A stretch of 64,000 nucleotides of DNA from RH-AL1 sp965249685 (GCA_965249685.1 CBDFMN010000003.1:1736001-1800000); one strand, 5' to 3'; counted from the stretch's first letter, positions 37,328 through 46,394 are shown. The notes: generated by a model from the sequence alone, not told the origin. Translations and numbers: made by a program.

Positions 37328-39560
37328 CGCCGTCCCATTTCATTGTCGGTTCCGCCAACTGCCCTCGACAGCGTTCCGCATAAAGGTCGTAAAGCTTTGT
37401 GAAGCCCTGTGGCGCTGACGAGCGAAGGCCCACGATAGCGGCCTCGACGACGAGGAAGCGGCGCTCGCGGTAGGCTGTCAGCATCGCATCGTGGCGGGCG
37501 CGAAAGGCGCGGAAGGCTTGGCTATTCGCTATGCTCTCGTCACCTACAAGGGTGGCAATCGTCGTAGACGCTTCCCGCCCCTTCACGACGACGGTATCGA
37601 CCTCCAGCCAGGCTAAGTCCGATGTAGCACGCCAAAGCGCCTCGGTACCGAGAATGTCGACGCCGTAAACCTTGGTGAGACCCTCGAGGCGCGAGGCAAG
37701 ATTGACGTCGTCGCCTAGCGCCGAATAATCGAATCGAAGCCGTGAACCGAGGTGACCCACGATGCAGGGTCCGCTTGCAAGGCCGATCCCGCAGCGCAGG
37801 GGTGATAGATCGGCACCGACATCGGCGGCGAGTTCTTTCCGCAAAGCCGGAAGCGCCGCCAGCATCGCCAGCGCTGCGCGTGCGGCGTGTTCGGCGTGAT
37901 CGGCGTCGGGCAGCGGTGCGTTCCAGAACGCCATGATGGCGTCGCCGATGTATTTGTCGACGGTGCCGCTGTGCGCGAGGATAATCTCGCTCATTGGCGA
38001 GAGATACCCGTTCATGAAACGTGTCAGATTCTGCGGGTTCATCCGCTCCGCGAAGGACGAGAAGTCGCGGACATCCGTGAACATCACGGTAAGGGGCCGC
38101 AATTGCCCGCCAAGCTCGAGTTGCCCCGGGTTGCGCGCCAGGCTCGCGACCACGTCCGGCGATACGAAACGGCCAAACGCATCCTGCACGAAACGACGGT
38201 CACGCTGCTCGGCTCGAAACAAGGCCGACATGCCCCCGACATAGGCGACGATGGGGATCAAGCTCGGCATAGTCGGATCGAGCAGAAGGCGCCAGTGTAC
38301 GAACGCTGCCCAACTGGCGGCGATCGTCGCGCCGACGCATCCCGCGGTAACCGTTGCGCCGACAAGGGCTGGGACCAGTGGCAAAAGCGCCGCTAGACCC
38401 AGCGCGAGCGCGACGCCCACAGCAAGCTCAGGCCCCACACCGTTCGATCGGGCCAACTGCGTCTGTGTCAGCAGACTTTCGAGCGCCTGGGCCTGAACCT
38501 CGACGCCAGGCATCGCTGGATCGACGGGGGTTGCCCGAATATCGGTCAGACCGGTTGAGCTTGAGCCAACGAGAACGATACGACCTTCGATGTTCGCGAT
38601 GTCGGCGCTGCCGTCGAGGATCTTCCACGCCGGAACAAAGCGTTCGGGCCGGTGCAGTGTAAACCAGGGCCTGATATCTCCGGCCGCGGATGTGGCGGTG
38701 GTCACTGCACCGACATGGATTGTTTGAACGCCTCGAACGACGCTGTCGTCACTCACCTGCGAGGTCTTGACGACGAAAGTCGACGCGCCTTGAGCAACGC
38801 GTATACTCTCCATCGCGAGGCTCGGCACGAGCCGATCCGCGACACCGAGTAAGAGCGGCACGCGACGCACGATCTGATCACCGTCAGGAAGCCAATTCAA
38901 AGCCCCGAGCCCCGCAGCATGTTCGGCCAGCGACACAATCGGCAAAACAACACCGGAGAAATGCGGAATGAACGCATTCGGAGGATCGCCGGTTGAAGCA
39001 ATTCCATAGGGGGCGGCGAAAGACGGCAAGTCCGCATCCTGAGTCAAGACCAAGCCGAGTACGACAGGCGCCGCGCCGATGGCGCTCGCCAGAACCGAGT
39101 CGTTGCTTTCGACACCGTTCAGAGCCGACTGAATTGTAGCCTTGCGAGCGCTATCGGGTAACCCGGCGATGAAAGCCTCTGGACTCGTGCGATCGGCCTC
39201 GGAGAACACGACGTCGAAGACGATCGCGGCAGCCTTCGCCTTGCGCAAGCGCTCGATTACTCCCGCGATCTGCGTTCGCGGCCAGGGCCATTGCCCAAGC
39301 TTCGCGATCGATTGATCGTCGATATCGACGATACTGACAGGCGTCGCTGGGTCGAAGGTACGGGGATCCAGCCGTTGATAGAGATCGAAGATCTGATCCT
39401 GAAGCCGGGTCAGGAATGCCGGCTGCATCAGTCCGAACGTACAAGCAAACATGACCGGGCAGAGCCAGGCGAGATGGTAGAGGGGACTTCGATACGACCG
39501 TGGGCTTCGCCGCAAAGTCGCCCACAGGTCGTCGATCCAGCCTCTACCCGTTCTGGCCAT
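37305..39560 (-). CDS. CHASE2-domain adenylate/guanylate cyclase
   Basis: A 751-residue inner-membrane receptor cyclase. An N-terminal helix (about 27-45) leads to a periplasmic CHASE2 domain (about 50-370, with VSIVDIDDQSIAKLGQWPWPRTQ and GRIVLVGSSSTGLTDIRATPVD). Three hydrophobic helices follow (about 375-455), then a class III cyclase domain with metal-binding Asp in MFTDVRDFSSFAERM and in KYIGDAIMAFWNAP, and SALGDDVNLASRLEG. These residues predict activity. ATG 39560 overlaps the end of the FecR gene by 17 nt. It is the third gene of an operon with a TPR/barrel protein and a FecR protein, so its CHASE2 domain may sense a state of that envelope complex. Confidence 0.88.
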   Translation of the reverse strand: MARTGRGWIDDLWATLRRSPRSYRSPLYHLAWLCPVMFACTFGLMQPAFLTRLQDQIFDLYQRLDPRTFDPATPVSIVDIDDQSIAKLGQWPWPRTQIAGVIERLRKAKAAAIVFDVVFSEADRTSPEAFIAGLPDSARKATIQSALNGVESNDSVLASAIGAAPVVLGLVLTQDADLPSFAAPYGIASTGDPPNAFIPHFSGVVLPIVSLAEHAAGLGALNWLPDGDQIVRRVPLLLGVADRLVPSLAMESIRVAQGASTFVVKTSQVSDDSVVRGVQTIHVGAVTTATSAAGDIRPWFTLHRPERFVPAWKILDGSADIANIEGRIVLVGSSSTGLTDIRATPVDPAMPGVEVQAQALESLLTQTQLARSNGVGPELAVGVALALGLAALLPLVPALVGATVTAGCVGATIAASWAAFVHWRLLLDPTMPSLIPIVAYVGGMSALFRAEQRDRRFVQDAFGRFVSPDVVASLARNPGQLELGGQLRPLTVMFTDVRDFSSFAERMNPQNLTRFMNGYLSPMSEIILAHSGTVDKYIGDAIMAFWNAPLPDADHAEHAARAALAMLAALPALRKELAADVGADLSPLRCGIGLASGPCIVGHLGSRLRFDYSALGDDVNLASRLEGLTKVYGVDILGTEALWRATSDLAWLEVDTVVVKGREASTTIATLVGDESIANSQAFRAFRARHDAMLTAYRERRFLVVEAAIVGLRSSAPQGFTKLYDLYAERCRGQLAEPTMKWDGVTRMAHK

Positions 39561-40950
39561 TTCCGTTGTTGCCCTGGTTGTTCTGCCCACCGTTACCCTT
39601 CCCGTTGTTCTGCCCGCCATTCCCTTGACCGTTGTCGACACCAGAGGCGGGTGTCGCAGGCGAGCCCGGGGCCGGCGTCGGAGCAGGTGCTGGCGCCGGA
39701 GTTGGATCTGGAGTCGGCGTTGGGGCAGGCGCGGGGATAGGTGTCGGTGTAGGCGCGGGAGCCGGTGCCGGGATAGGAGTTGGCGTGGGGGCAGGTGTCG
39801 GGGTGGGCGCCGGCAAAGGGGCGGGTGTCGGTGCGGGCGCCGGCAAAGGGGCGGGTGTCGGTGCGGGCGCCGGCGTGGGGATGGGTGTAGGCGCGGGCGC
39901 TGGGGCCGGTGTCGGCGCAGGCGCTGGGACTGGTGTCGGCGCAGGCGCTGGGCCGGACGTCGGCCCAGGAGCCGGCGTGGGGACCGGTATCGGTAATGGC
40001 GCTGGGGTGGGTGAGGGTGACGGCGCAGGTCCTCGTGTGGGTACCGCCGCAGCGGGCATTGTCATGAGTTGCAATTGGAGGAGTGTCGCTTGGCTCGCTT
40101 GCGACCGGGTCCTGGCTAAAGCGTTGCCGACGGAGAAGACCGCAGTGAAGTCGAGCGCGTCGACGCTCGGCGGCCGCGGCACGGCGATTGGGACTATGGT
40201 ACTCGCGGAGGCGGCGGCAACGGCTATCGACGTGGAGGTCGCTCTCGATGAAGCGCCCCCGTGCTGACCGCTTTGACTCGTCAGACTTTTCATTAGGGCG
40301 TTGGCGGCAGCCATATCGAAGCGAACCGGCGCGCCGATCGGCTCGCTGGCCGACCCGACGAAGACGGCGAAGCCGGGGCGCGAGATAACCGTCTCGCTCA
40401 CGCCGTTACGGATTGTCAGCGCGCCGTAGCCATTGACGACGATCGTGCCACCGCGGAAATGGGGAGGCATACCGGGGATCTTGCTGAGCGCAGAAGCATC
40501 TTTGATGTAACCGACCGTGCCGATGCCGCCACGGATGCCGATTGTCACGACGGGCGTCTTAAGGGTCGTCCCACCCTCGTGGCTGATCGCTCCGCCGACG
40601 AAGCGCAGGACGCCCTTTGTCAAGGTCGCGCCCATCGTACCTCCGCCGCCTGGCTTGTAGACGAAGTCATCGATGACCAGATCGCTGTTCTCGCCGACGT
40701 TGAGCGTACTGCGATCAAGGAAGGTCAGTTGCGCGGAAGCGCCACGTTTCGTGACGATCCGATCTTTGAAGAAAATGTCCGCGCCCGGCGTAAGCGTCCG
40801 GGCGGCCTGGCCCGGCGCGCGACCGCTTGGAGCGGAGTTGGCCGCTCCCACAGCGCCAACCACCTGCTGGGCTACTGCCATATCGGCAGGTGCCGCCCAG
40901 AGGATGACCATGAAGGCGAAGAGAGGAAGCAGCCGCGCCGGCTTTACCAT
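39544..40950 (-). CDS. FecR-domain periplasmic protein with long Pro-Ala-Pro-Thr repeat
   Basis: A 468-residue exported protein with a signal peptide (LLPLFAFMVILWAAPADMAVAQ). A FecR domain spans about 45-165 (GADIFFKDRIVTKRGASAQLTFLDRSTLNVGENSDLVIDDFVY, and KTPVVTIGIRGGIGTVGYI). A less conserved region follows, then about 120 residues of PAPTPAP-type repeat (about 305-430) and an Asn/Gly/Gln-rich tail ending NNGNGQNG. FecR domains of this kind often sense or bind at the envelope. Its ATG overlaps the stop of the TPR/barrel gene (ATGA), and its 3' end overlaps the cyclase start. The repeat probably spans the periplasm or peptidoglycan as a stiff rod, which is inference. Confidence 0.85.
   Translation of the reverse strand: MVKPARLLPLFAFMVILWAAPADMAVAQQVVGAVGAANSAPSGRAPGQAARTLTPGADIFFKDRIVTKRGASAQLTFLDRSTLNVGENSDLVIDDFVYKPGGGGTMGATLTKGVLRFVGGAISHEGGTTLKTPVVTIGIRGGIGTVGYIKDASALSKIPGMPPHFRGGTIVVNGYGALTIRNGVSETVISRPGFAVFVGSASEPIGAPVRFDMAAANALMKSLTSQSGQHGGASSRATSTSIAVAAASASTIVPIAVPRPPSVDALDFTAVFSVGNALARTRSQASQATLLQLQLMTMPAAAVPTRGPAPSPSPTPAPLPIPVPTPAPGPTSGPAPAPTPVPAPAPTPAPAPAPTPIPTPAPAPTPAPLPAPAPTPAPLPAPTPTPAPTPTPIPAPAPAPTPTPIPAPAPTPTPDPTPAPAPAPTPAPGSPATPASGVDNGQGNGGQNNGKGNGGQNNQGNNGNGQNG
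39660..40035. repeat. Repetitive DNA coding for the Pro-Ala-Pro-Thr rod
   Basis: A degenerate short-period repeat on the minus strand encodes alternating PAP, APTP and PLPAP units. One longer unit, about 36 nt, is duplicated around 39808-39878. Its GC-skewed composition also opens long meaningless frames on the other strand. Confidence 0.8.
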
Positions 40951-42314
40951 CAGAAATGCACCACGGGGCCGGCGAGTATGGAGAAGTTATGCAGCCGATA
41001 GTTGGGGATGTTCGAATCGACCTGCGCATATTGAATGTTGGTCACGATCCCGAAGCGCGCGTCGATCGGGGTATCGAGCACAACGCCGGCCTGAAGTTCG
41101 TTATCGCGGCGCGTCGTGGTCGCGTCGATATAGGGGTTGGCGCCGTCGAAACGCGTCTGCAGTAATTTGATGTAAGTCGATGCGGACCAGGGCGCAGAGA
41201 TCATCGGAAAGGGAGCGGAGAAACGCGCGACGAGCGCGAGTTCCTCGGCATAATTGTTGGACGACTGGTACGCCGCATCGGCCGCGTCGCGCGTAAAATA
41301 AAGTCGAGCGGAAGCGGAGAACGTATCGTTGAAGATCGCCTGCCCCGCCAGTGAGGCCGTAACCGAATTGCCTGTGTTCAAGCTTGAGAACACGGAGACG
41401 CTCGAGAAGTCCAGGTGCCGAACCTCGACGCCCGGCTGAAGCGTATAGCCGGGCCGCACGGGCAGATCGGCGACAATTCCGGCGCCTTCGGAGGCGAGAT
41501 AGCGCTGCCCGGCGAGAAACACCTGGCCTCCGACCGCATACGGCTTGATCGTCCATCCAGGAAGTGCCTCCGGAGCCAACGCCAGCCGAGGACCGATGCT
41601 GACATCGTAGAGGCCGACATTCAGCGCGGTAAGGTGGAACTGCTGCGTCCCGTATCCTGTGAATAGAACCTCGATCTTGTCGCCGCGTTGGTTGCCGAGG
41701 TCGTAATCGAAACCGACCTGCGCCGTCTCGAACGCATTTCCATCGGCGCGACGATCTTGAGGCCGGGTGAAGACATAATCCTGGTTTGAGAGCCGCAGTA
41801 GGTTGTTATCGGGATTGAACGACGCGTTCGTCTGATACCGCAGGCCTGTTTGCAAAGACCCATACAGGCGATTGCCTGACACACCCGTGTCGACCTCCGG
41901 CCCGATAGCGCCGATCTTGGCGCGCGTATCGTCGGCGAGGCCCGCGCCATTCAGCGCCGCATCGAAATAGTGCCGCGCTGTCTGGTGCGATTGAAGCTGG
42001 TAGTAGAGGAACCCAAGCTGGGCTTTGATATTGGCGTCGTCGGGCGCGTAGAACGCCACACGCTCAAGCGAACTGATCGCGCCTTCATAATCCCGCAAGT
42101 CGACGCACGCTTTCGCGTAGGCCAACGCAAGCACCGCGTCTCTGGGGTGTTTCAAGCTCGCCTGAAAAAGCCTATCTCGAAGCTCCATGGGCTCCGTCGC
42201 CGCAAGGGCTCGGTCTCCAGCGCCGACGACGAGCATAGCAATAAGGCCGCCAATAGCAACAGGCGCTCTTAGTATGAAAGTAAACCATATCCGATGCGCT
42301 TCGCCGACCACCAC
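40950..42314 (-). CDS. TPR / outer-membrane beta-barrel protein (SlipAM-like)
   Basis: A 454-residue exported protein. A signal-like hydrophobic N-terminus (VAIGGLIAMLVVGAGDRALAA) is followed by TPR repeats at about 45-125 (DAVLALAYAKACVDLRDYEGAISSLERVAFYAPDDANIKAQLGFLYYQL) and a C-terminal barrel of amphipathic strands ending ILAGPVVHF with a terminal Phe. The plan matches surface-lipoprotein-assembly-modifier-like outer-membrane proteins. The start is GTG 42314, with other GTG codons adjacent. It is first in the operon, and its stop overlaps the FecR ATG. Confidence 0.8.
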   Translation of the reverse strand: MVVGEAHRIWFTFILRAPVAIGGLIAMLVVGAGDRALAATEPMELRDRLFQASLKHPRDAVLALAYAKACVDLRDYEGAISSLERVAFYAPDDANIKAQLGFLYYQLQSHQTARHYFDAALNGAGLADDTRAKIGAIGPEVDTGVSGNRLYGSLQTGLRYQTNASFNPDNNLLRLSNQDYVFTRPQDRRADGNAFETAQVGFDYDLGNQRGDKIEVLFTGYGTQQFHLTALNVGLYDVSIGPRLALAPEALPGWTIKPYAVGGQVFLAGQRYLASEGAGIVADLPVRPGYTLQPGVEVRHLDFSSVSVFSSLNTGNSVTASLAGQAIFNDTFSASARLYFTRDAADAAYQSSNNYAEELALVARFSAPFPMISAPWSASTYIKLLQTRFDGANPYIDATTTRRDNELQAGVVLDTPIDARFGIVTNIQYAQVDSNIPNYRLHNFSILAGPVVHF

Positions 42315-42387
42315 TCGCCCGCCACCTTTTCACCGACAGGCAGACAAGACATTCTTAAGGTTAACGAATGGTATTCATTTCGCTTCT

Positions 42388-43044
42388 TTATGAGACATGT
42401 GTGCCCTTTACGTCATGCGACAGGTACCTTCGGAAATTGGCCTGGGCCGACGCTTCGAAATCTATCCCGATGGCGGAACATCGGTAGAGCGGCCGAGCAC
42501 TCGCGAATCGGCGGAGCCCGGCCAGGAGACCGAGACTTCGCTCCATGGCGGTGAGGTGGGGCACTTCGGCGGCGAGGAGGTCCATATTGGCATCGAAAGT
42601 TTCGGCTGTCTCTCCGAGCGGGGTCAGATCGAGGTCGAGCACCCATTGGCGGGCACGAGCACGCGGCTCGGCCAAATCTTTGGCCGCGGCACCGACGTGA
42701 TCGGCAGTCGCGCAAATCGTTTCGGCGACCCAAAGCCGGTCTTCTTCCGGAAGGCCGCGTATGTCCAAACCCACCTCCGACCATAGGGCAGCCGACCGAC
42801 GCTCATTGTCCTTGGCACCTCCGACGTACACGGCATCATGATAGGCGATCGCCAGGGCAATCAGGTCATCCAGCCCCTCGCCACCGATACGGTCCCGACC
42901 GCGGAAACGCTGATGCCGAGACCACAGGAGGTCGAGGTGGCGCATGGTATGGTAGTGCCGCCCCGGCTCGCCCATGCGTCGCACGAGATCCGCTTTGGCG
43001 ATCTCCGAAACCGGCAATATCGCGAGGAGAGACGTCTCAGCCAT
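42388..43044 (-). CDS. HD-superfamily predicted phosphohydrolase
   Basis: A 218-residue cytosolic protein of the COG4339-like family, often misnamed as an NMDA-receptor subunit. YHTMRHLDLLW holds His ligands, IALAIAYHDAVYVGGAKDNERRSAALW holds the HD pair, and ICATADHV supplies a third metal ligand region. It probably hydrolyses a nucleotide or phosphate ester with a divalent metal; the substrate is unknown. ATG 43044 is chosen because the upstream frame is not conserved in character. It stands alone between the TPR/FecR/cyclase operon and the LysR gene. Confidence 0.75.
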   Translation of the reverse strand: MAETSLLAILPVSEIAKADLVRRMGEPGRHYHTMRHLDLLWSRHQRFRGRDRIGGEGLDDLIALAIAYHDAVYVGGAKDNERRSAALWSEVGLDIRGLPEEDRLWVAETICATADHVGAAAKDLAEPRARARQWVLDLDLTPLGETAETFDANMDLLAAEVPHLTAMERSLGLLAGLRRFASARPLYRCSAIGIDFEASAQANFRRYLSHDVKGTHVS

Positions 43045-43426
43045 GCGTCCCGATGATAACCCGAGAAAATCCGGTGCTAGGGATAGTCTCAGGGGCGTTT
43101 CGACACAATGGAGCTTTTCCACGGAGACGAAGGTCGGGTTGCCGGCTCTGGACCAACCCTCCATTAGGCCGCCTCGACGATACGTCCAACGATGCGTTCG
43201 CCCGGGCGGCGCCCGCCACGAACTTTACGATAATAAAACCGTCGAACGTCGACCTCCAAGCGAGCCCGGCGCAATCCCTTCAAGGCCGCCCTCACCCCGC
43301 GCCGCCTTTCTCTCGTCGCGGTTGGCCCCGGCACGATGGCGTTCACCCGTTCGTGCTAGACGTCCTACACCCCTTCTCGTATTTTTTCCGACGCGCGTCG
43401 GCGGACGGCAGGACCAGGGTCACGCC
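43045..43426. other. Intergenic region upstream of the LysR gene
   Basis: About 380 nt between the divergent HD-protein and LysR genes. It holds both promoters. No gene, hairpin or copy of the 81-nt element found further downstream was seen. Confidence 0.5.
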
Positions 43427-44341
43427 ATGCAGCTTCGGCATCTACGATACCTCGCAGTCCTCGCCAAGGAGCGCCATTTCGGTCGCGCGGCGGCAAGCCT
43501 GTCGATTAGTCAGCCAGCCCTGTCCCAGGGATTGCAGCAGCTCGAACGTCATTTTGGCGTCCCCCTCGTTGATCGCCGCCAGAGCGGGTTCCATGCCTTC
43601 ACCGAACACGGCGATGCGGTGCTGCAATGGGCGCGTCAGGCGTTGGCCGATCATGATCGCCTGCTCGAACCCGGTAACCGAGCCGGCGGCGAGCTTACCG
43701 GAACCTTGTGCATTGGTATTGCGCCCGTCGTCATGTCGGTGGTCTCGCTCCTCACGACGCCTTTTAACGAGCGCCATCCCGGCGTCTCTCTCACTGTATT
43801 GGCCAAGAACGTCCCCGACATTGAGCGCAGCCTGCGCTCCTTTGACATCGATATCGGCGCGACCTATCTCGACGCCGTCACGCAAGCCGGTCTGCGCCGC
43901 TACGTTCTTTATGAGGAGAGCTACCATCTCCTCGTGCCCAGCGACCATCCCCTGCGTGGGCGCTCCAGCATCGATTGGAGCGAGGTCGGCGAGTTGCCGC
44001 TTTGCATGCTGACCGCCGACCTACAGATGCGCATCGTCCTGGACCGACTCTTCGCGCAGGTGGGCGTCACGCCCAAGGCGATGATCGAGACCAATTGCGG
44101 TCTTGGCCTGTTCGCTCACATGCGGTCGGGCAAATGGCTCACCATCGTGCCCCATACCTACTTCTATCTCCTGGGCGACTGGTCCTATATCCACGCCGTC
44201 CCAATTATAAATCCGCAAGCAACGAGCACCATCGGCCTGCTGATCCAGGAACGTAGCCCGATCTCGCCGCTGCTCCAGGCCTTCATCGATTCGGTCGAGG
44301 AAGCCGATCTGACAAGGCAGCTCGAACGTTACCGGCGCTGA
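43427..44341 (+). CDS. LysR-type transcriptional regulator of the transport/hydrolase locus
   Basis: A 304-residue LysR regulator. The HTH lies at the N-terminus (MQLRHLRYLAVLAKERHFGRAAASLSISQPALSQGLQQLERHFGVPL). The effector domain starts near residue 90 (GTLCIGIAPVV) and includes YHLLVPSDHPLRG. ATG 43427 begins exactly at the family N-terminus. It lies 251 nt upstream of the nrtB-like permease gene on the same strand. The space between contains one copy of an 81-nt element whose second copy precedes the other transport operon, so both may be its targets. Its ligand may be the transported compound, which is inference. Confidence 0.85.
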   Translation: MQLRHLRYLAVLAKERHFGRAAASLSISQPALSQGLQQLERHFGVPLVDRRQSGFHAFTEHGDAVLQWARQALADHDRLLEPGNRAGGELTGTLCIGIAPVVMSVVSLLTTPFNERHPGVSLTVLAKNVPDIERSLRSFDIDIGATYLDAVTQAGLRRYVLYEESYHLLVPSDHPLRGRSSIDWSEVGELPLCMLTADLQMRIVLDRLFAQVGVTPKAMIETNCGLGLFAHMRSGKWLTIVPHTYFYLLGDWSYIHAVPIINPQATSTIGLLIQERSPISPLLQAFIDSVEEADLTRQLERYRR

Positions 44342-44347
44342 CGGCCA

Positions 44348-44428
44348 CGCATAAGTCATGCTTTCCACCTGATAAGGATGCGCTGCCCGCAGCGAGGCGT
44401 CGGTCGCTGAACATTTCGCCTTGAACCG
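44348..44428 (+). promoter_or_regulatory. 81-nt element, copy A (upstream of nrtB-like permease)
   Basis: Aligned without gaps to copy B (51995-52075, minus strand), about 60 of 81 positions are identical. The strongest blocks are CGCATAA at the 5' end, CTGATAAGGA, GCTGCCCG, GAGGCG, AACATTT and GCCTTGAAC at the 3' end. Both copies have the same orientation relative to the transport operon they precede. It starts 7 nt after the LysR stop and ends 164 nt before the permease ATG. It is a candidate LysR operator, promoter or leader element. Read on the opposite strand it looks partly protein-like, so a decayed coding repeat is also possible. Confidence 0.6.
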
Positions 44429-44592
44429 CTCGCCGCGGCGACCGACAACCGGAAGGGGGTCTCGTAGGGTCCGAGATTTCTCACGACGGGATTTTTGCCC
44501 TGAATACATCGGCAACTTTAGGCGGGCGCGGGATGGGTCGCCTGGATGCCACGTCCGATCAAGCACACTTGTAACCGCGAGCGGCTGCTGCG

Positions 44593-45432
44593 ATGAAACT
44601 CTCCCTCACGATCCGATCCGCCATTCTATCGGTCGCGATCCTGCTATGCCTCCTCATGATTTGGCATGTCGCCGTCAGCGGGATCAGCAAGACGCAGACG
44701 ATGGATCCTGAATATGCGGCGCTGATGGGTCAGACGGCGACGACGGGTAGATCGGCGATGCCAGGGCCCATTGACGTCGGCGTCAGGATTTGGGGCGACC
44801 TCAAAGACCCGTTCTACGATCACGGACCCAATGACAAGGGGCTCGGTATCCAGCTCGGCTACTCGATCGTACGCGTCGCCATTGGGTTTTTCCTGGCAAC
44901 AATCGTGGCGATCCCGACTGGCTTCCTCATCGGCATGTCACCGGTCATGAACAAGGCGCTCAACCCGTTTATCCAGTTGTTGAAACCGATCTCTCCTTTG
45001 GCATGGATGCCATTGGCACTTTACACGATCAAGGACTCGGGTCGGTCCGCGATCTTCGTCATCTTTATCTGCTCGGTATGGCCGATGTTGATCAACACCG
45101 CTTTCGGCGTCGTCGGCACGCGTAGGGAATGGTTGGATGTCGCGCGCACGCTTGAGGTTGGTCCGCTGCGTCGTGCCTTCACAGTGATCCTACCAGCTGC
45201 GGCGCCGACCATTCTGACCGGTATGCGTATCTCGATCGGTATCGCCTGGCTTGTGATCGTCGCCGCGGAGATGCTGGTCGGTGGAACGGGCATCGGCTAT
45301 TTTGTTTGGAACGAATGGAACAACCTCTCGATCACCAACGTCATCGTCTCCATCGTCGCGATCGGACTGGTTGGGATGTTGCTCGATCAACTGCTGGCAA
45401 GCGCCCAACGTCTCGTGACGTTTCCAGAATGA
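44593..45432 (+). CDS. NitT/TauT-type ABC permease (NrtB/CmpB-like)
   Basis: A 279-residue inner-membrane permease. About six hydrophobic helices are present, with the ATPase-contact EAA-type loop near GVVGTRREWLDVARTLEVGPLRRAFTVILPAAAPTILTGMRISIGIAW. The N-terminal insertion with DPEYAALMGQ and the strong similarity to NrtB/CmpB point to import of a small anion such as nitrate, cyanate, bicarbonate or thiocyanate. It overlaps the ATPase gene by ATGA (45429-45432). Its binding protein is not adjacent; the NrtA-type gene on the opposite strand at 47846-49204 is the likely partner. Confidence 0.85.
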   Translation: MKLSLTIRSAILSVAILLCLLMIWHVAVSGISKTQTMDPEYAALMGQTATTGRSAMPGPIDVGVRIWGDLKDPFYDHGPNDKGLGIQLGYSIVRVAIGFFLATIVAIPTGFLIGMSPVMNKALNPFIQLLKPISPLAWMPLALYTIKDSGRSAIFVIFICSVWPMLINTAFGVVGTRREWLDVARTLEVGPLRRAFTVILPAAAPTILTGMRISIGIAWLVIVAAEMLVGGTGIGYFVWNEWNNLSITNVIVSIVAIGLVGMLLDQLLASAQRLVTFPE

Positions 45433-46394
45433 AGTCTGAAGAACCAGGTGGCTCGCATAGCGCGACGCCTACAAACACGGGCGGTGCCGCGCGTGAACTC
45501 GAAAAGACGCGCATGAAGGACGAGAAGTTTATTTCGATCGAAGGCATTGCGCGCCGCTACCCGGCACCCCGCGGTCAATCGACGACGGTGTTTCAAGACA
45601 TGTGGCTGCCGATACGCCGCGGCGAGTTCGTCTGCATGATCGGTCATTCCGGCTGCGGCAAGACGACGGTCCTCAACATCCTGGCCGGCCTCGAGCCACC
45701 GAGCGAGGGCGTAGTGATCGTCGACGGTCAAGCTATCGAAGGAACCAGCCTGGACCGCGCCGTCATCTTCCAGGGCCATGCTCTGCTACCGTGGCGCACG
45801 GTGCTAGGCAACGTTGGCTACGCCGTCTCGTCGCGGTGGCGGCAGGCTTCCAGGTCGGAGGTCCAGGAGCGGGCGCGCAAGGCGATCGCCATGGTCGGCC
45901 TTGCTGGGTCCGAGCACAAGCATCCTTCGGAACTCTCCGGCGGGATGAAGCAACGCGTCGGCATCGCGCGCGCGCTCGCCATCGAGCCCAAGATCCTCTT
46001 GATGGACGAGCCCTTTTCCGCGCTCGACGCCCTGACTCGCGGCACGCTGCAGGACGAGGTACGCCGCATCTGCGTCGAGACCGGGCAGACCGTCTTCATG
46101 ATCACGCACGACGTCGACGAATCGATCTATCTCGCCGACCGCATTGTCCTGATGACGAACGGACCGATGGCGACGGTCGCGGAGATCGTCGAAAATCCCC
46201 TGCCTGAGGTTCGCGATCGCGCCCAACTCCATCACGAGCCGGGCTACCATGGGCTTCGCAACCATCTGATGGATTTCCTGATCAGTCGATCCAAGACTTT
46301 GCGCGACACTCCCCCCGTCGGGTACGACCAGCGCCACCCTCCCGTCGTGAGGCTGCTTGTGGAGGCGGCGCAGACGCGAACCGCAGCGCGGTGA
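45429..46394 (+). CDS. NitT/TauT-type ABC ATPase (NrtD/CmpD-like)
   Basis: A 321-residue ATPase. Walker A is GHSGCGKTT, the Q-loop FQGHALLPW, the signature LSGGMKQR, Walker B ILLMDEPFSALD, and the switch His lies in MITHDVDE. The C-terminal extension after NGPMATVAEIVENPLPEVRDR (with HEPGYHGLRNHLMDFL) is typical of NrtD/CmpD. It powers import with the preceding permease. The first 32 residues before KFISIEGIARRYP are not conserved in character, so translation could begin at the internal ATG near 45513, although the ATGA coupling favours 45429. It converges on the hydrolase gene cluster. Confidence 0.87.
   Translation: MKSEEPGGSHSATPTNTGGAARELEKTRMKDEKFISIEGIARRYPAPRGQSTTVFQDMWLPIRRGEFVCMIGHSGCGKTTVLNILAGLEPPSEGVVIVDGQAIEGTSLDRAVIFQGHALLPWRTVLGNVGYAVSSRWRQASRSEVQERARKAIAMVGLAGSEHKHPSELSGGMKQRVGIARALAIEPKILLMDEPFSALDALTRGTLQDEVRRICVETGQTVFMITHDVDESIYLADRIVLMTNGPMATVAEIVENPLPEVRDRAQLHHEPGYHGLRNHLMDFLISRSKTLRDTPPVGYDQRHPPVVRLLVEAAQTRTAAR

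Noticed and set aside
39660..40035. CRISPR-like array
   Set aside because: The repeats are short, degenerate, in frame and without unique spacers of constant length; they encode the Pro-rich rod. No cas genes are present.
39632..40267. Long plus-strand frame rich in Gly-Ala-Val repeats
   Set aside because: It is the antisense of the FecR Pro-rich repeat; its composition follows from the repeat, and there is no SD or domain.
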